Shown here piece by piece: positions 54,246 through 63,960 of a DNA stretch of 64,000 nt. Source of the DNA: Tridacna crocea (taxonomy: Eukaryota; Mollusca; Bivalvia; Cardiida; Cardiidae); assembly GCA_943736015.1 (NCBI GenBank), contig OX031058.1, positions 24,081,001 through 24,145,000 of the forward strand. The letters are read 5' to 3'. The translations under genes and the position numbers were made by a program. The notes below the pieces were generated by a model. That model was not told the origin of the DNA, searched no databases, and saw only the letters and a program-made list of their open reading frames with translations. The stretch's first letter is position 1, and every line of letters starts with the position of its first letter.

Positions 54246-54388
54246 GATGTGACTTAATACCCCCCTCTCGCCAGGGCTTTAACAGAAACAGGTAATTGCT
54301 TGTATTTTTTTCACAGACGGACACATTGACACACAGACAGGCTGATTCCAGTATACCCCCGGAAACATTCGTATTGCAGGGGTTTAAA
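54246..54388 (-). mobile_element. Fragment related to the 40-298 repeat, inverted
   Basis: Starts GTGACTTAATACCCCC..CAGGGCTTT, the reverse complement of the end at about 260-298, and carries GACGGACACATTGACACACAGACAGG. Middle part is lost. Confidence 0.45.
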
Positions 54389-54392
54389 TACC

Positions 54393-54788
54393 AGGCGACA
54401 AAGGTTTAGACATACATGTAGTGTGATGACAGGGTAGAAAACATCTTGAGAGTAGGAGAATTTTGTATACCATTATTTTATCCTTTTCTTACAAAGTTTC
54501 CAGAACTTCTTACTCAGTTTCAAGCTGTAAAACATAGGATTTTTTGGTGAAAGGTTTACTCTTTACAAAACAACAAAATTTTCAACTGGTCCAAATTGAA
54601 AGCATTTGCAGACGACTTAATATTATTGAATGCAGCTCTAATTTTGATTTCTATCTTTACTATGATAGAAAACATTGTGGGAAAAGGAGAAAATGCTGGT
54701 TACCAGCATTTCTCCTTTTCTCAAAATGTTTTTAAAAGCTATCTTCTCTATTGTCTTTAGAACTTGGGATTTATGTAGCAAAGGGTAA
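54393..54788 (+). mobile_element. Two TTAA-hairpin MITEs in a row
   Basis: 54393-54557 is a worn copy ending GTGAAAGGTTTA. 54556-54788 follows directly (ACTCTTTACAAAACAAC, hairpin around TGCTGGTTACCAGCA, end GCAAAGGGTAAA). Confidence 0.65.
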
Positions 54789-54924
54789 AATGGTCGATTG
54801 GATTCTTGGCATGTAATTAGGCCTACTGAGTTTGTAATGGTGAAAAAAAAATCGAAATGCCCCATTGAAAGAGCAGATGTTGGACATGAATACAGCATAT
54901 CAAGGTTAGCTTGGATTAGAATTT

Positions 54925-55105
54925 ACCAACCATTCTTACGAACACTCTTAGTGTAATCCTTCAGAATTTGCTAAATCTGAAAGTTACACAACTCCTGATT
55001 GGCTAAAACAAATATTGGCTAAACCAAATAAACCATTTGGTTTAGCCAATCAGATGGTGTGTTACTTTCAAACGTTGGAAATATTAGGGGTTGGTGTACC
55101 CTGAC
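54925..55105. mobile_element. AGCCAATCAG palindrome, copy 3
   Basis: TGAAAGTTACACAACTCC .. TTGGCTAAAC and TGGTTTAGCCAATCAGATGG .. GTTACTTTCAAACG; ends TACCAACCATT and inverse are worn. Confidence 0.65.
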
Positions 55106-55986
55106 CATTGTATTATAGTAACCAGAACGATATATTGAAAAAAGACGGCTTAAGAAGAATTTCGATATCAATCAATATTATAACTCTTTTTGTGATTCAA
55201 TATGAAGAGAAACACTGTCAAAAAGTGAACGGATGCATTCCCCCCTTTCCTCATTGTTTTGCACAAAGGAAAAAAGTGAAGTCTTCCATCCGATTTATTA
55301 TATTTATTTTCACAGTTGGATGTAAATCAACTTAAGGGTTTGAAAAAGAATTGTTTCTTTTGAAAATGGTATGTCTAAAAAAAAGATCATAGACTGTACA
55401 GTAATGGGTTATATGGTAGTACCAATGAATAAAGGTAACGCTAAAAAATGTCAAATCATTGTCAATTAGTGCAAGAAAAGGATGATCCCCTACCACATCC
55501 ATTTGCTATGGTGGGAATCAGCTTCACTGAATATCGGTTAAGTAGCAACCGTGGTGTAATGATTTCATATGTATTACCGCAGAGAGGCCCGAAAATGGTC
55601 CGGGAAATAAACGTTGGACGAATCGAAAATAACTGTTTATCCTTGCCAACAAGTTAAGTCAGATGACAGCTTATACGGCTAGGTAGAAAAAAAAAAATCT
55701 GTTGAATGGAATAGCAGGGTTGATTCTATCATGTTGTAACTTTAGAATACATACTTATAGTTTTTAAATAAGGATGGTTTGATATTTAACACTAGACAGG
55801 TGGAAAAAATTTTTTGGGAGAGCCTGAATGATTAAAAAAATTCTTCCTATTTCGATCGGTTTGTATGTATTACTCTCAGATGATAATTTAAACCTTTGTT
55901 GACAAACACAACACAACAAAACAAACACATAAAAAGTAAGACAGGTAGAATACATCGCTTCATTACAAAGACAGTACAGCGGGTAT
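55106..55986. other. No gene or repeat recognised
   Basis: Open frames are short and unlike proteins. A worn hairpin near 55200-55270 may be an old MITE. Confidence 0.35.
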
Positions 55987-56204
55987 TTAACCCTTTACCC
56001 TATAAGGCATTTCTATGGTATCTCCAATTGACCATAAATAAGAGCAAGGATAAAGCCGTATATGACACCTTTTGACTGTGTAGAAAACAGTGTGGCAAAA
56101 GGTGAAATTGCTCGTCACGAGCAATTTCACCTTTTGCCACAATGTTTTCCAAAGGCTCCTACAAGCAATGCGTAGAAATGAGTTTCTATGGAGTAAAGGG
56201 TTAA
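55987..56204. mobile_element. TTAA-hairpin MITE, subfamily B
   Basis: TTAACCCTTTACCC start, GGCATTTCTATGGTATCTC, hairpin centre TTGCTCGTCACGAGCAA, perfect arms GTGGCAAAAGGTGAAA, end GAGTAAAGGGTTAA. Confidence 0.82.
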
Positions 56205-56505
56205 GCTGAAAGGAATACCTGTTTCCCCTATAATTATGAAGTCAGTCGACCCTAAAAAGACACTGCTATCGTCTGAGAGTAATAATTAGAGGAGCGTCAA
56301 GATCAATGCTTGATGCTGCGAAAATTTATCAAATTGTAGGGACAACTGCATGAACTGATGGGACGCTAACCCGAGAGCAGCATTTCGTGTCGACAATTTA
56401 ATGCTTTGAAACAAGGGAAATAATCCATGCATGCGATTTTTGTCATTATAAGTAATTTGTGTCTCTTTCATATCGGATAACAGCAATTCTTATATTTTTA
56501 ACATT
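56205..56505. other. No gene seen
   Basis: Nothing supported. Confidence 0.3.
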
Positions 56506-56700
56506 TAGGCTGTTAAGCGCGACTCGTTGATCTTTGGCGGGCAGTGTAGATCAAGATCAGACTGCACAGAATGTAAGGAGATATCTTTCCAGAAAAGTAC
56601 CTTTAAAATAGAAACATTAGGTTCTGCTTATCGGCTTGGAAGTTTCTTTCGCCTTATTTAGCAGAATTAGGTTCAACCTTTAGGCTGCTAGGCGCCACAC
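56506..56700. mobile_element. GATCAGAC element, inverse arm deleted
   Basis: TTTAGGCTGTTAAGCGCGACTC split as TTAGGCTGTTAAGCG, then GTGTAGATCAAGATCAGACT and CGGCTTGGAAGTTTC; the second palindrome arm is missing. Confidence 0.55.
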
Positions 56701-56837
56701 CCCTATTGTTTGGGATCCCATTTTGATAGTTATCAACTTGTCCGATGTTGAAGTAAACAGCGATCGTGAAATGTCAAAGGTTTTTGCTGCAGACGTTACG
56801 GCTTTGATAATTCCCTAACATTTTCTTCTAATTCGGT

Positions 56838-56935
56838 GTCCGTGGTTGTGAGGTAGAGCGTCGGCTTCCTAACCGTAAGGTCCCGAGTTCGATACCCGAG
56901 AGCGGGTATCAACTTTTGGATTTTTCATTGGCCCA
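56838..56935 (+). mobile_element. tRNA-like SINE head (family 4)
   Basis: Box A TTGTGAGGTAGAGCGTCGG and box B GGTCCCGAGTTCGATACCC, spaced as in a tRNA, but the cloverleaf arms do not pair well, so a SINE head rather than a tRNA gene. 3' extent unclear. Confidence 0.5.
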
Positions 56936-57194
56936 AACATTTGGTGCGAGTACTGGTGTATCTAATTTGGGCATCATTGTCTGGGTACAGACGTGGACTA
57001 CTTTTTCTACGCGACAACCGTTACTTTGTTTTTTAGACTAAATTAAACATTTACTTAATCAAACGCTACCTGGTGCCATTCATTAATCTATGATCAGGTA
57101 GCATGTAACCTATGCATCGGCCATTAAAACAGCCCCTACAGGGTTGAGTAATATCTTCGGTGTGAGCCCTACTTTTCCCTAGTATAATTGGAGT

Positions 57195-57441
57195 GCAACA
57201 CGCGAAAAGGTGCATTCGGACATTTGCGTAAAGTGTCGTCCCGGGTTAGCCTGCGCAGTCCGCGCAGGCTAATCCGAGACGGCACTTTACGACTACATTA
57301 GATTTTGTGCTACAGTAGACTTGCGTAAAACAGAAAATCACATAAAATCGGAAAGTGTTCGGATTAGCCTGTGTGGACTGCAGACGCTGATCCGAGACGA
57401 CACTTTACGCAAATGTCCGAATGTCCCTTTTCGCGTGTTGC
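57195..57441. mobile_element. Nested-hairpin element, array copy 1
   Basis: GCAACACGCGAAAAGGTGC to GTCCCTTTTCGCGTGTTGC. Left inner hairpin complete; the right one altered (GTGTGGACTGCAGACGCTGA). Followed by a 41-base end fragment of the same element. Confidence 0.8.
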
Positions 57442-57491
57442 ACACCATATCCGAATGACCCTTTTCGCGTGTTGCACTCCATATATGGTGT

Positions 57492-57742
57492 GCAACACGC
57501 GAAAAGGGACATTCGGACATCTGCGTAAAGTGTCGTCTCGGATCAGCCTGCGCAGTCCGCGCAGGCTAATCCGAGACGGCACTTTACGACTACATTAGAT
57601 TTTGTGCTACAGTAGACTTGCGTAAAACAGAAAATCACATAAAATCGGAAAGTGTCGTTTCGGATTAGCCTGTGCGGACTGCAGACGCTGATCTGAGACG
57701 ACACTTTACGCAAATGTCCGAATGACCCTTTTCGCGTGTTGC
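57492..57742. mobile_element. Nested-hairpin element, array copy 2
   Basis: Same as copy 1, including the altered right hairpin (GTGCGGACTGCAGACGCTGA), so copies 1 and 2 share a recent ancestor. Preceded by the palindrome CCATATATGG. Confidence 0.82.
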
Positions 57743-57758
57743 ACTCCATATATGGTGT

Positions 57759-58009
57759 GCAACACGCGAAAAGGGACATTCGGACATCTGCGTAAAGTGT
57801 CGTCTCGGATCAGCCTGCGCAGTCAGCGCAGGCTAATCCGAGACGGCACTTTACGACTACATTAGATTTTGTGCTACAGTAGACATGCGCAAAACAGAAA
57901 ATGGCATTAAAACGGAAAGTGCCGTCTCGGATTAGCCTGCGCGGACTGCGCAGGCTGATCCGAGACGACACTTTACGCAGATGTCCGAATGTCCCTTTTC
58001 GTGTGTTGC
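57759..58009. mobile_element. Nested-hairpin element, array copy 3
   Basis: Left part like copy 2, but the right inner hairpin is the intact form (GCCTGCGCGGACTGCGCAGG). Preceded by the same CCATATATGGTGT junction as copy 2. Confidence 0.82.
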
Positions 58010-58106
58010 ACTCCAATTATATGGGGCCGGTAATGAGTCGTAGCAGACAAGTCGAATCTTCGAAGAATTTGACATGAGTAGACGTCCTTGGAAAAGGAAG
58101 AGAGAG

Positions 58107-58565
58107 AAATCCATTATTTCATGCTTTCCGGTAGGATATCGAGAAATGGCAGTGAAAATATTTTTCGATCTTACACTGGTACCACCAGTGAAAATACCGA
58201 TTTTCACGTTCTTGTTGCCTAGGTAAATTGCGCGTGCCTAACAACCAGGTGGGAAATATGACGTCATATACATTACATTTCACGCGCTTGACGTAACGTT
58301 GCTATGCGTGAGGGGTACGCCACGGGGAAAAACGGAAAAGAACTGTACTGAATTTTGATAAAGCTCCTCCCAAAAAGGGTTAAAAGCATAAAATAAATAG
58401 AATATTTGTTTTTTTCGGTGTAAGTCGAAATTTATTTCATCTCGTGAACACCATCGGTAATATTTTCACTCGTGGCTGCGCCACTCGTGAAAATATTACC
58501 GATGGTGTCCACTCGATGAAATAAATTTCGATCTTACACCGAAAAAAACAAATATCCTCTATATC
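58107..58565 (-). mobile_element. ATTTCATGC hairpin element, copy 2
   Basis: Inverted copy of 12476-12943 with all parts; both copies keep GACGTCATAT and GGGTACGCCACGGGG-like words in the second part. The palindrome is cleaner here (centre GTGGCTGCGCCAC). Confidence 0.72.
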
Positions 58566-58708
58566 GTTCATACGGAGAAGGCTAGAAATTTGCCAATAAA
58601 GCTGGTCAATACTTCAGAAAGAATAACCGCTGTAAAATGAGAAAAAGGGCAAGAAAGGAACCACTAATTTAATTCACATAATTTTGTCATACTTAACATT
58701 TTATCAGT

Positions 58709-58902
58709 TTAACCCATTTGCACACAATCCCTACTTTTGACGACCCTGAGAAAGAAGCCTTTAGAAAACATCGTGGGAAAAGGAGAAAATGTTGGTAACC
58801 ATTCACAAAACAAATTTCAAATATTCAGTTACTTTTATTTTGTGGTCTGAAATTGATTTCGATTTTGACAAACCTCAAATTTTGTCGTTTGATAATGAGT
58901 TA
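58709..58902 (-). mobile_element. TTAA-hairpin MITE, right arm deleted
   Basis: TTAACCCATTTGCAC start; jumps from TGTTGGTAACC to TTCACAAAACAAATTTC, losing the right hairpin arm. Confidence 0.68.
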
Positions 58903-59039
58903 TCATGTTTACATTTATCAGTCTATATAGAACACATGTTAACTCACTAGATTTTGTTTTTCAACAACAAACAAGAAACGGGTGTCAGAAAGATTGACAT
59001 GTAACTTTGACTATGGAAATCTCAAACTGATATAATGGT

Positions 59040-59425
59040 CATTTTTCTCCGAAGGTTTTCGAGATATACAGCGGACACATAATTGTACGTGAAATGAGAA
59101 AGGAAAAAAATGAAAGAGGTATAACTCGACAAATGTACAAGTCAGAGTTATGGTCCTTGTGCATGACACTTTGTCTCATGGCGCCTTACGAATGTGTGAA
59201 TTTTTATCAAAATAGAATAGAAGGTTTTGAAGCCGACACGATCTGTGATGGAAAATAATGAAAGGGAAATAACTCGAAAAATATACAAGCCATAGTTATG
59301 GATCTTGTGCATGACACTTTGTGTTCATGTTGCTTTACAAATGTGTAAAGTTTTATCAAAATAACTTTAAAAGGTTTGCCAGTTATAGAGTGAACACTTT
59401 TTGCGACGGACAGACGGACATATGG
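59040..59425 (-). mobile_element. Helentron/'pearl'-like fragment, inverted
   Basis: Two tandem units with TTGTGCATGACACTTTG at 59158 and 59308 (spacing about 155), ending in GACGGACAGACGGACA, the reverse of the GTCCGTC block of the other copies. Opposite orientation to the others. Confidence 0.6.
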
Positions 59426-59987
59426 GGAAAAACACTATGTCTCCTGGCCCTTGGGTCAAGGGTGGGGTGCTTAAATAACTAAACGGAATAATGTAATTAT
59501 TGGCTTGCTTACCCTTGCGCTGTTCCCGTGTTCCCCATAGCCGCTCAAAGGTCGCTAAGTAGTACTTGAATACAACTGTTATTACGTTAGGTTGCATTCT
59601 TTTGAAAAAGTATGGCTCAATTCTTAAGAACTGACCTTTGGGGAAAAAAAACACCCTGTTGCTATATGTTTTCAAGTGTTTTCTTCTTCAGTATCGTATT
59701 AGGGATTGTTTGGTAAAGGAATTAAGTATAAAGCTGTGGCGACACCCCGAGTCTATTAAAGTTCACACCTCGACGGGGATAAAATCTCTAAATAAGTATT
59801 ATAAAACCGCGTTTTTATATTTCCGCCCAATTTCATTTAATGAATTTTAGCCCTTTACTGATCTAATCCCATGTTTTAATGAATCTGAGGAAGAAGGTCC
59901 TTTTTGTGTGATTAATGCTATTTTCAACATTATTTCAATTATATCGTAGCGACCAGTGCACCTATCCATGCCTTCCTGATTTATCTA
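59426..59987. other. No gene seen; MITE fragments
   Basis: 59668-59724 is a MITE right-end fragment (AGGGATTGTTTGGTAAAGG); 59848-59940 is a worn left end. Confidence 0.4.
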
Positions 59988-60215
59988 TTAACCTTTTACC
60001 AAAAAATCTCCGGTTTTTACGACCCAGAAATAGAAGCCTTCTGAAAACATTGTGGGAAAAGGAGAAAATGCTGGTAACCAGCATTTTCTCCTTTTCCTAC
60101 AATGTTTTCTATCCTGCAGGAAACAAATTTCAATATTTGAGTTATGTTTATTTTGTCGTCTGCTAGTGCTTTCAATTTGGACCAGTCTGAAATTGTGTCG
60201 TTTGGTAAAGGATTA
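59988..60215 (-). mobile_element. TTAA-hairpin MITE, near consensus
   Basis: TTAACCTTTTACC to GGTAAAGGATTAA, hairpin intact; followed directly by a SINE. Confidence 0.82.
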
Positions 60216-60216
60216 A

Positions 60217-60421
60217 CAGTACTTCGCGCGATATTCTTTCTATGTCACTGGCTGATTTTGCAACATGGCTGTCGGCGAAACAACGGCCAGCGGTGAATGA
60301 GAAATAAGTCCTATTACAATGACTACCGTCAATCCTTGGTAAGAAATTGGCAGAGCCGGGGATCAAACCAGCCACTCCCTGTTTTCAAGTCCTGTACGCT
60401 ACCGACTAAGCTACTGAGGCT
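60217..60421 (-). mobile_element. tRNA-derived SINE (family 3)
   Basis: On the minus strand: box A TAGCTTAGTCGGTAGCG, box B GGCTGGTTTGATCCCCG, then TGCCAATTTCTTACC. The body matches the decayed element at 4289. Confidence 0.68.
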
Positions 60422-60424
60422 CGG

Positions 60425-60512
60425 GGGAAAAAAGTTGGGAGAAAGGAGAAAATGCTAGTACATACTATTCCCTGTTTCAATGATATTTTCTACTCATTCT
60501 TGATATCAAGCC
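60425..60512 (-). mobile_element. TTAA-hairpin MITE fragment between two SINEs
   Basis: GGAGAAAATGCTAGTACATACT and ATGATATTTTCTACTCATTC. Confidence 0.45.
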
Positions 60513-60555
60513 CTACATATTTTACTTACGAGGTTACCTTTTTTTCCTTTTCTTG

Positions 60556-60815
60556 CCCGCCCGGATGGCTCAGTGGTGAGCGTGTCAGACTCATGACCTG
60601 GTGATTGTGAGTTCGATACCCGGTTGAGGCAAACTTTCTTTCCGGCGTATTTTCGCCTCTCACCTCTGCCGAAGCATGTGAGAAAAGTAGTCGGTGGCTT
60701 TGGAAAGAAAGTTGTGTAAGTACCGGTATGAGAAAGCCAGGAAACACATGTGCGTCACCGACCGCCATGATATGACCTTAGCTGTTAAAGTGGCGTTAAA
60801 TCACAATACGCACAT
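60556..60815 (+). mobile_element. tRNA-derived SINE (family 1), best copy
   Basis: Box A GGATGGCTCAGTGGTGAG, box B GTGAGTTCGATACCC, then the family body and 3' domain GATATGACCTTAGCTGTTAA. The least diverged of the three copies. Confidence 0.78.
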
Positions 60816-61190
60816 CCAATGTTTCTTTTCTTCAACGTTTCCTAAACAAAGCGGATTGGAGACAGTGTAGGTTTAGATTCGGATTCACAGGCCGTGAAAG
60901 TACCCAAACTTCAGACAAGCGCTTTCAGGGTTTAATCCTTATGAAATATAGTGCGTCTTTGATCTTAAATGTTAACACTATACATTCGTATATTTCGGTT
61001 GTGAGTATATACCAGGTTAAGTCTGAACAAAGATGCAGTCTGAATCTGTCTGTTCTCTTCGCTTCTGTTTTGATGTTTTCAGACGTAACACCTCTATCTA
61101 CTATACAGGTTTGAAAGTTTCATTTCACTACTTTAGCATGATAAGGGTTTAAAAGGTTTATTTCTCAAGGTCTGTAGTACATGGGGTTGT
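60816..61190. other. No gene seen
   Basis: May hold a worn GATCAGAC-type element without palindrome (CAGTGTAGGTTTAGATTCGG). Nothing else. Confidence 0.3.
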
Positions 61191-61408
61191 TTAACCCTTT
61201 ACAACACAAAAAAGCCTTCTGAAAACATTATGGGAAAAGGAAAAAAATGCTGGTTACAAGCATTTTTTTCCTTTTCCCGTAATGTTTTCTACCTTTCCTA
61301 GAACAAATTATGATTTTGGGTCACGTTTATTTTGGCGTCTGCAATTGCTATCAATTTGGACCAGTCAATTTGGACCAGTCTAAACCTTAGTCGTTTGGTA
61401 CAGAATTA
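61191..61408 (-). mobile_element. TTAA-hairpin MITE
   Basis: TTAA at both ends; left end shortened, arms GGAAAAAAATGC (A-rich in both arms), and CAATTTGGACCAGT tandemly doubled. Confidence 0.75.
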
Positions 61409-61589
61409 ATATAGGGAACAGGACTCAGACACTTTTTTTTCATTGAGTGAAACTGCCCATAACAACTGTATGATTCATAAAACAAGATTAATACGACCCT
61501 TAAAACACTGTACAAAATGCAACTGACATTTTCAGTCTTAAAGTAAGCTCAAAACATGTGCACTTTCAAGGTTGCTGTTGTCTGTAATG

Positions 61590-61672
61590 CTTCAGCAAAG
61601 CGAAAAGTGTAGATCAAAGATCAAACTGTACTTTTTGTGCAGCTATAGCTGTAGGAGACGAAAGGGTTAACA
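61590..61672. mobile_element. GATCAGAC palindrome, worn
   Basis: GTGTAGATCAAAGATCAAACTG with only a short inverse arm; ends AAAGGGTTAA. Confidence 0.5.
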
Positions 61673-61674
61673 TC

Positions 61675-62035
61675 GAGGCTGATAAGCACGACTCACGGAC
61701 CTTTTATTGACATTGTAGATTACGATCTGACTGCATATTATTAGTTGTACGGTCAGGTGGTAGGGGACTTGGAAACTTGTTCATGGCTCTGGTGAATCAT
61801 GTCGTCTCGAGCCGAAGGCGAGGTAGCGACATGATTCGACACAGCCGTGAACAAGTTTCCAAGTCCCCCTGCCACCTGACCGTACAATGAATTTATCATA
61901 CTGCAAAGTTTTACCCTTTCAAAGCGCGTTAAGCGATATTTTCCTGCCTTTATATGTCTTCATCAAAAATAGCTTTTAAAGGGCAAAGTTTAGGTTTAGA
62001 CTATACTATCGGCCTGCAAGTTTTATTTAACTTAT
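61675..62035. mobile_element. GATCAGAC element split by a palindrome
   Basis: Left part GGCTGATAAGCACGACTCACGG split as GGCTGATAAGCACGAC and TAGATTACGATCTGACTGC; right part CTATCGGCCTGCAAGTTTTA after 61970. Between them is the TTGTACGGTCAGG palindrome. Confidence 0.6.
61744..61889. mobile_element. TTGTACGGTCAGG palindrome, complete
   Basis: Arms of about 65 bases (TTGTACGGTCAGGTGG .. GAATCATGTCG and inverse) around GAGCCGAAGGCGAGG. Nearly perfect; half of it recurs in DED gene intron 2 at 33.9 kb. Confidence 0.78.
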
Positions 62036-62404
62036 GCACCTTCTCTTGTCCAAAAATGGCATCTGCCACTTCTCCTTGTCTATCAGTGCGCCGAAATTAA
62101 ATCATTGCATTGTTTGTCTCTATGATAGCATGAAAACACAAGTTAGGTTCATGAAAATATGAGAAAAGAGAATAAAGGTGTCCTAGGGCAAGGCATTTGT
62201 ACCCAGCCGTAGACTAGGTAGATGATATAAGCAACATGTAACTGAAAACAAAAGAACTCCGAAGTTACGAGAAGCATTTTAATTAACTTGCGATTCACTT
62301 GAACACATCTAAGCATAACACAAAAACAACATCACACAAAAATTACAAGAATTACAATTTTTTTTCTTTAACGTTAAAATACTTAAGCCGTGCTCTGTAA
62401 AAAG
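62036..62404. other. No gene seen
   Basis: Nothing supported. Confidence 0.3.
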
Positions 62405-62650
62405 GGGGCTTAATGCATCTGCGAAAAATTCGGTCCAGGTCAGCCTGCGCGGACTGCGCAGGCTGACTTGGGTCGAAACTTTTCGCTGTCGGTCAATTTT
62501 CTGTGTGTCAAAAGACCAGTCTACTTCAGGATTGAGTCGGTTGTTAAGAGATAGGTGGCTATTACGTAGGTCAATAAGTATGTGATGTTTTGCTTAGCAC
62601 CATGGATCACGGAGATGCACCAAGCCACCCTTTCACAGAGCATTGACCAT
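62405..62650. mobile_element. Second GC-hairpin family
   Basis: GGGGGCTTAATGCATCTGCG start, hairpin CAGCCTGCGCGGACTGCGCA / GGCTG, right end CACCCTTTCACAGAGCATTG. Start fragments at 41.97 and 63.28 kb; right-end fragments at 26.8 and 34.85 kb. Confidence 0.6.
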
Positions 62651-62829
62651 TTCTTTTTTTGTTTAACAAAATCAAGGTACTAGGTAAGTTAAATTGCAAA
62701 TGAATACTTGGATTCCTTGGACTAAAACATTTTTTGGGGGGAAATGAGCCACGCTCTGACAAAAGGGGGTGGGGTGGTGTTGTCATCTCATTGACGTATT
62801 AACGCTTTACCAAACAACATTATATAGCT

Positions 62830-63062
62830 TGCAACATGCAAAAAGGGGCATTCGGACATTTATAAATAAAATAGTGTCGTTTCGGATCAAACTGCGCAGT
62901 CCGCGCAGGCTAAACCAAGACGACTACATTATACTTTTTTGCTACAGTAGATTTGCACAAAACAGGAAATTATATAAAAACGGAAAGTGTTGCGCGGACA
63001 GCGCAGGCTGATCCGAGACGACACTTTACGTAAATGTCCGAATGCTCCTCTTCGTCTGTTGC
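62830..63062. mobile_element. Nested-hairpin element (GCAACACGCG ends)
   Basis: GCAACATGCAAAAAGGGGC start, left inner hairpin CTGCGCAGTCCGCGCAGG, right inner hairpin partly deleted, end CTTCGTCTGTTGC. Confidence 0.68.
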
Positions 63063-63072
63063 AACCCGTATC

Positions 63073-63287
63073 AGACTAGTCCAAATTGGAAGCATTTGCA
63101 GACGACAAAACCAAAGTGACTCAAAAATTTAAATTTGTTTTGGGAGAAGAAAAAAACTGGGTAAAGGAGAGAATGCTAGTTAACAGTATTTTCCCCTTTT
63201 CCCACATTTTTTTCAGAAGGCATCTGTTTTCTAAAGGCTTCTTTCTCAGGGTCGTCAAAAGTAGGGTTTGTGTGGTATTGGTTTAAT
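63073..63287 (+). mobile_element. TTAA-hairpin MITE
   Basis: GACTAGTCCAAATTGGAAGC, hairpin around TGCTAGTTAACAGTA, a small duplication (AAGGCATCTGTTTTCTAAAGG), end TGGTTTAA. Confidence 0.68.
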
Positions 63288-63659
63288 GCATCTGCAAAAA
63301 TATTGACCAAGATCAGCGTGTGCAGTCCGCGCAGGCTGACCTCGGTTTAAATTTTTTGCTTGTCAAAGGACTATGTTGCCTCGTGATCTAGTTGCTTATT
63401 GGACAAAATATATTGTTTCATAACTGTGTGCCAACTTGATTAGAATAATGTATCACGCAGATCTTTACCTTAACCCCCTTTTCTTAGAGCTTGGCTTTTA
63501 CAAACTCGACCTTTTTCGACAGCTGAAAATAATCAAATCGTTGAGAACGCTGAAGTGGTATTTGTCACAGAAGCTAATGTGTGGAATTAATAATTAGAAA
63601 GAAAAAGAAATTGAGATTTCAGAAAATGTCTCTTATTTATTCAACAAGTTTGACTAAAT
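63288..63659. other. No gene seen; GC-hairpin fragment
   Basis: 63283-63375 is a start fragment of the second GC-hairpin family (GCATCTGCAAAAATATTGACC). Rest unremarkable. Confidence 0.4.
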
Positions 63660-63889
63660 AAGTGGACGACATAGACCTAAGATCAGACTGCACGTTTATA
63701 ACACTGAAAAGGATTAACGAGAAATACAAGTAATCTCGACTGTCGAAAGTACAAGTAGTTTGTACGTACATGGATATCTCTTTAATCTTCATCCTGCTAA
63801 GTAACTAAAAACGAAATTTACAATTTCATAGTATCACCTCAAAAATTGTTATTTCAAAATTGTGCTTTGGGGAAAGATATCTCCTTTTC

Positions 63890-63960
63890 GGACGGTGTAG
63901 ATGCAAGATCAGACTGCATATTCTGTGCGGTCTGATCTTGATTTACACTGTCCGTAAAAT
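63890..63960. mobile_element. GATCAGAC palindrome, near perfect
   Basis: CGGACGGTGTAGATGCAAG / GATCTTGATTTACACTGTCCG outer arms with GATCAGACTGCA / TGCGGTCTGATC inside. A second, half palindrome follows to the window end (63961-64000), and another half copy is at 63665-63700. Confidence 0.7.

Noticed and set aside
56838-56920. tRNA gene
   Set aside because: A and B boxes are tRNA-like but the acceptor and anticodon stems do not close; treated as a SINE head.
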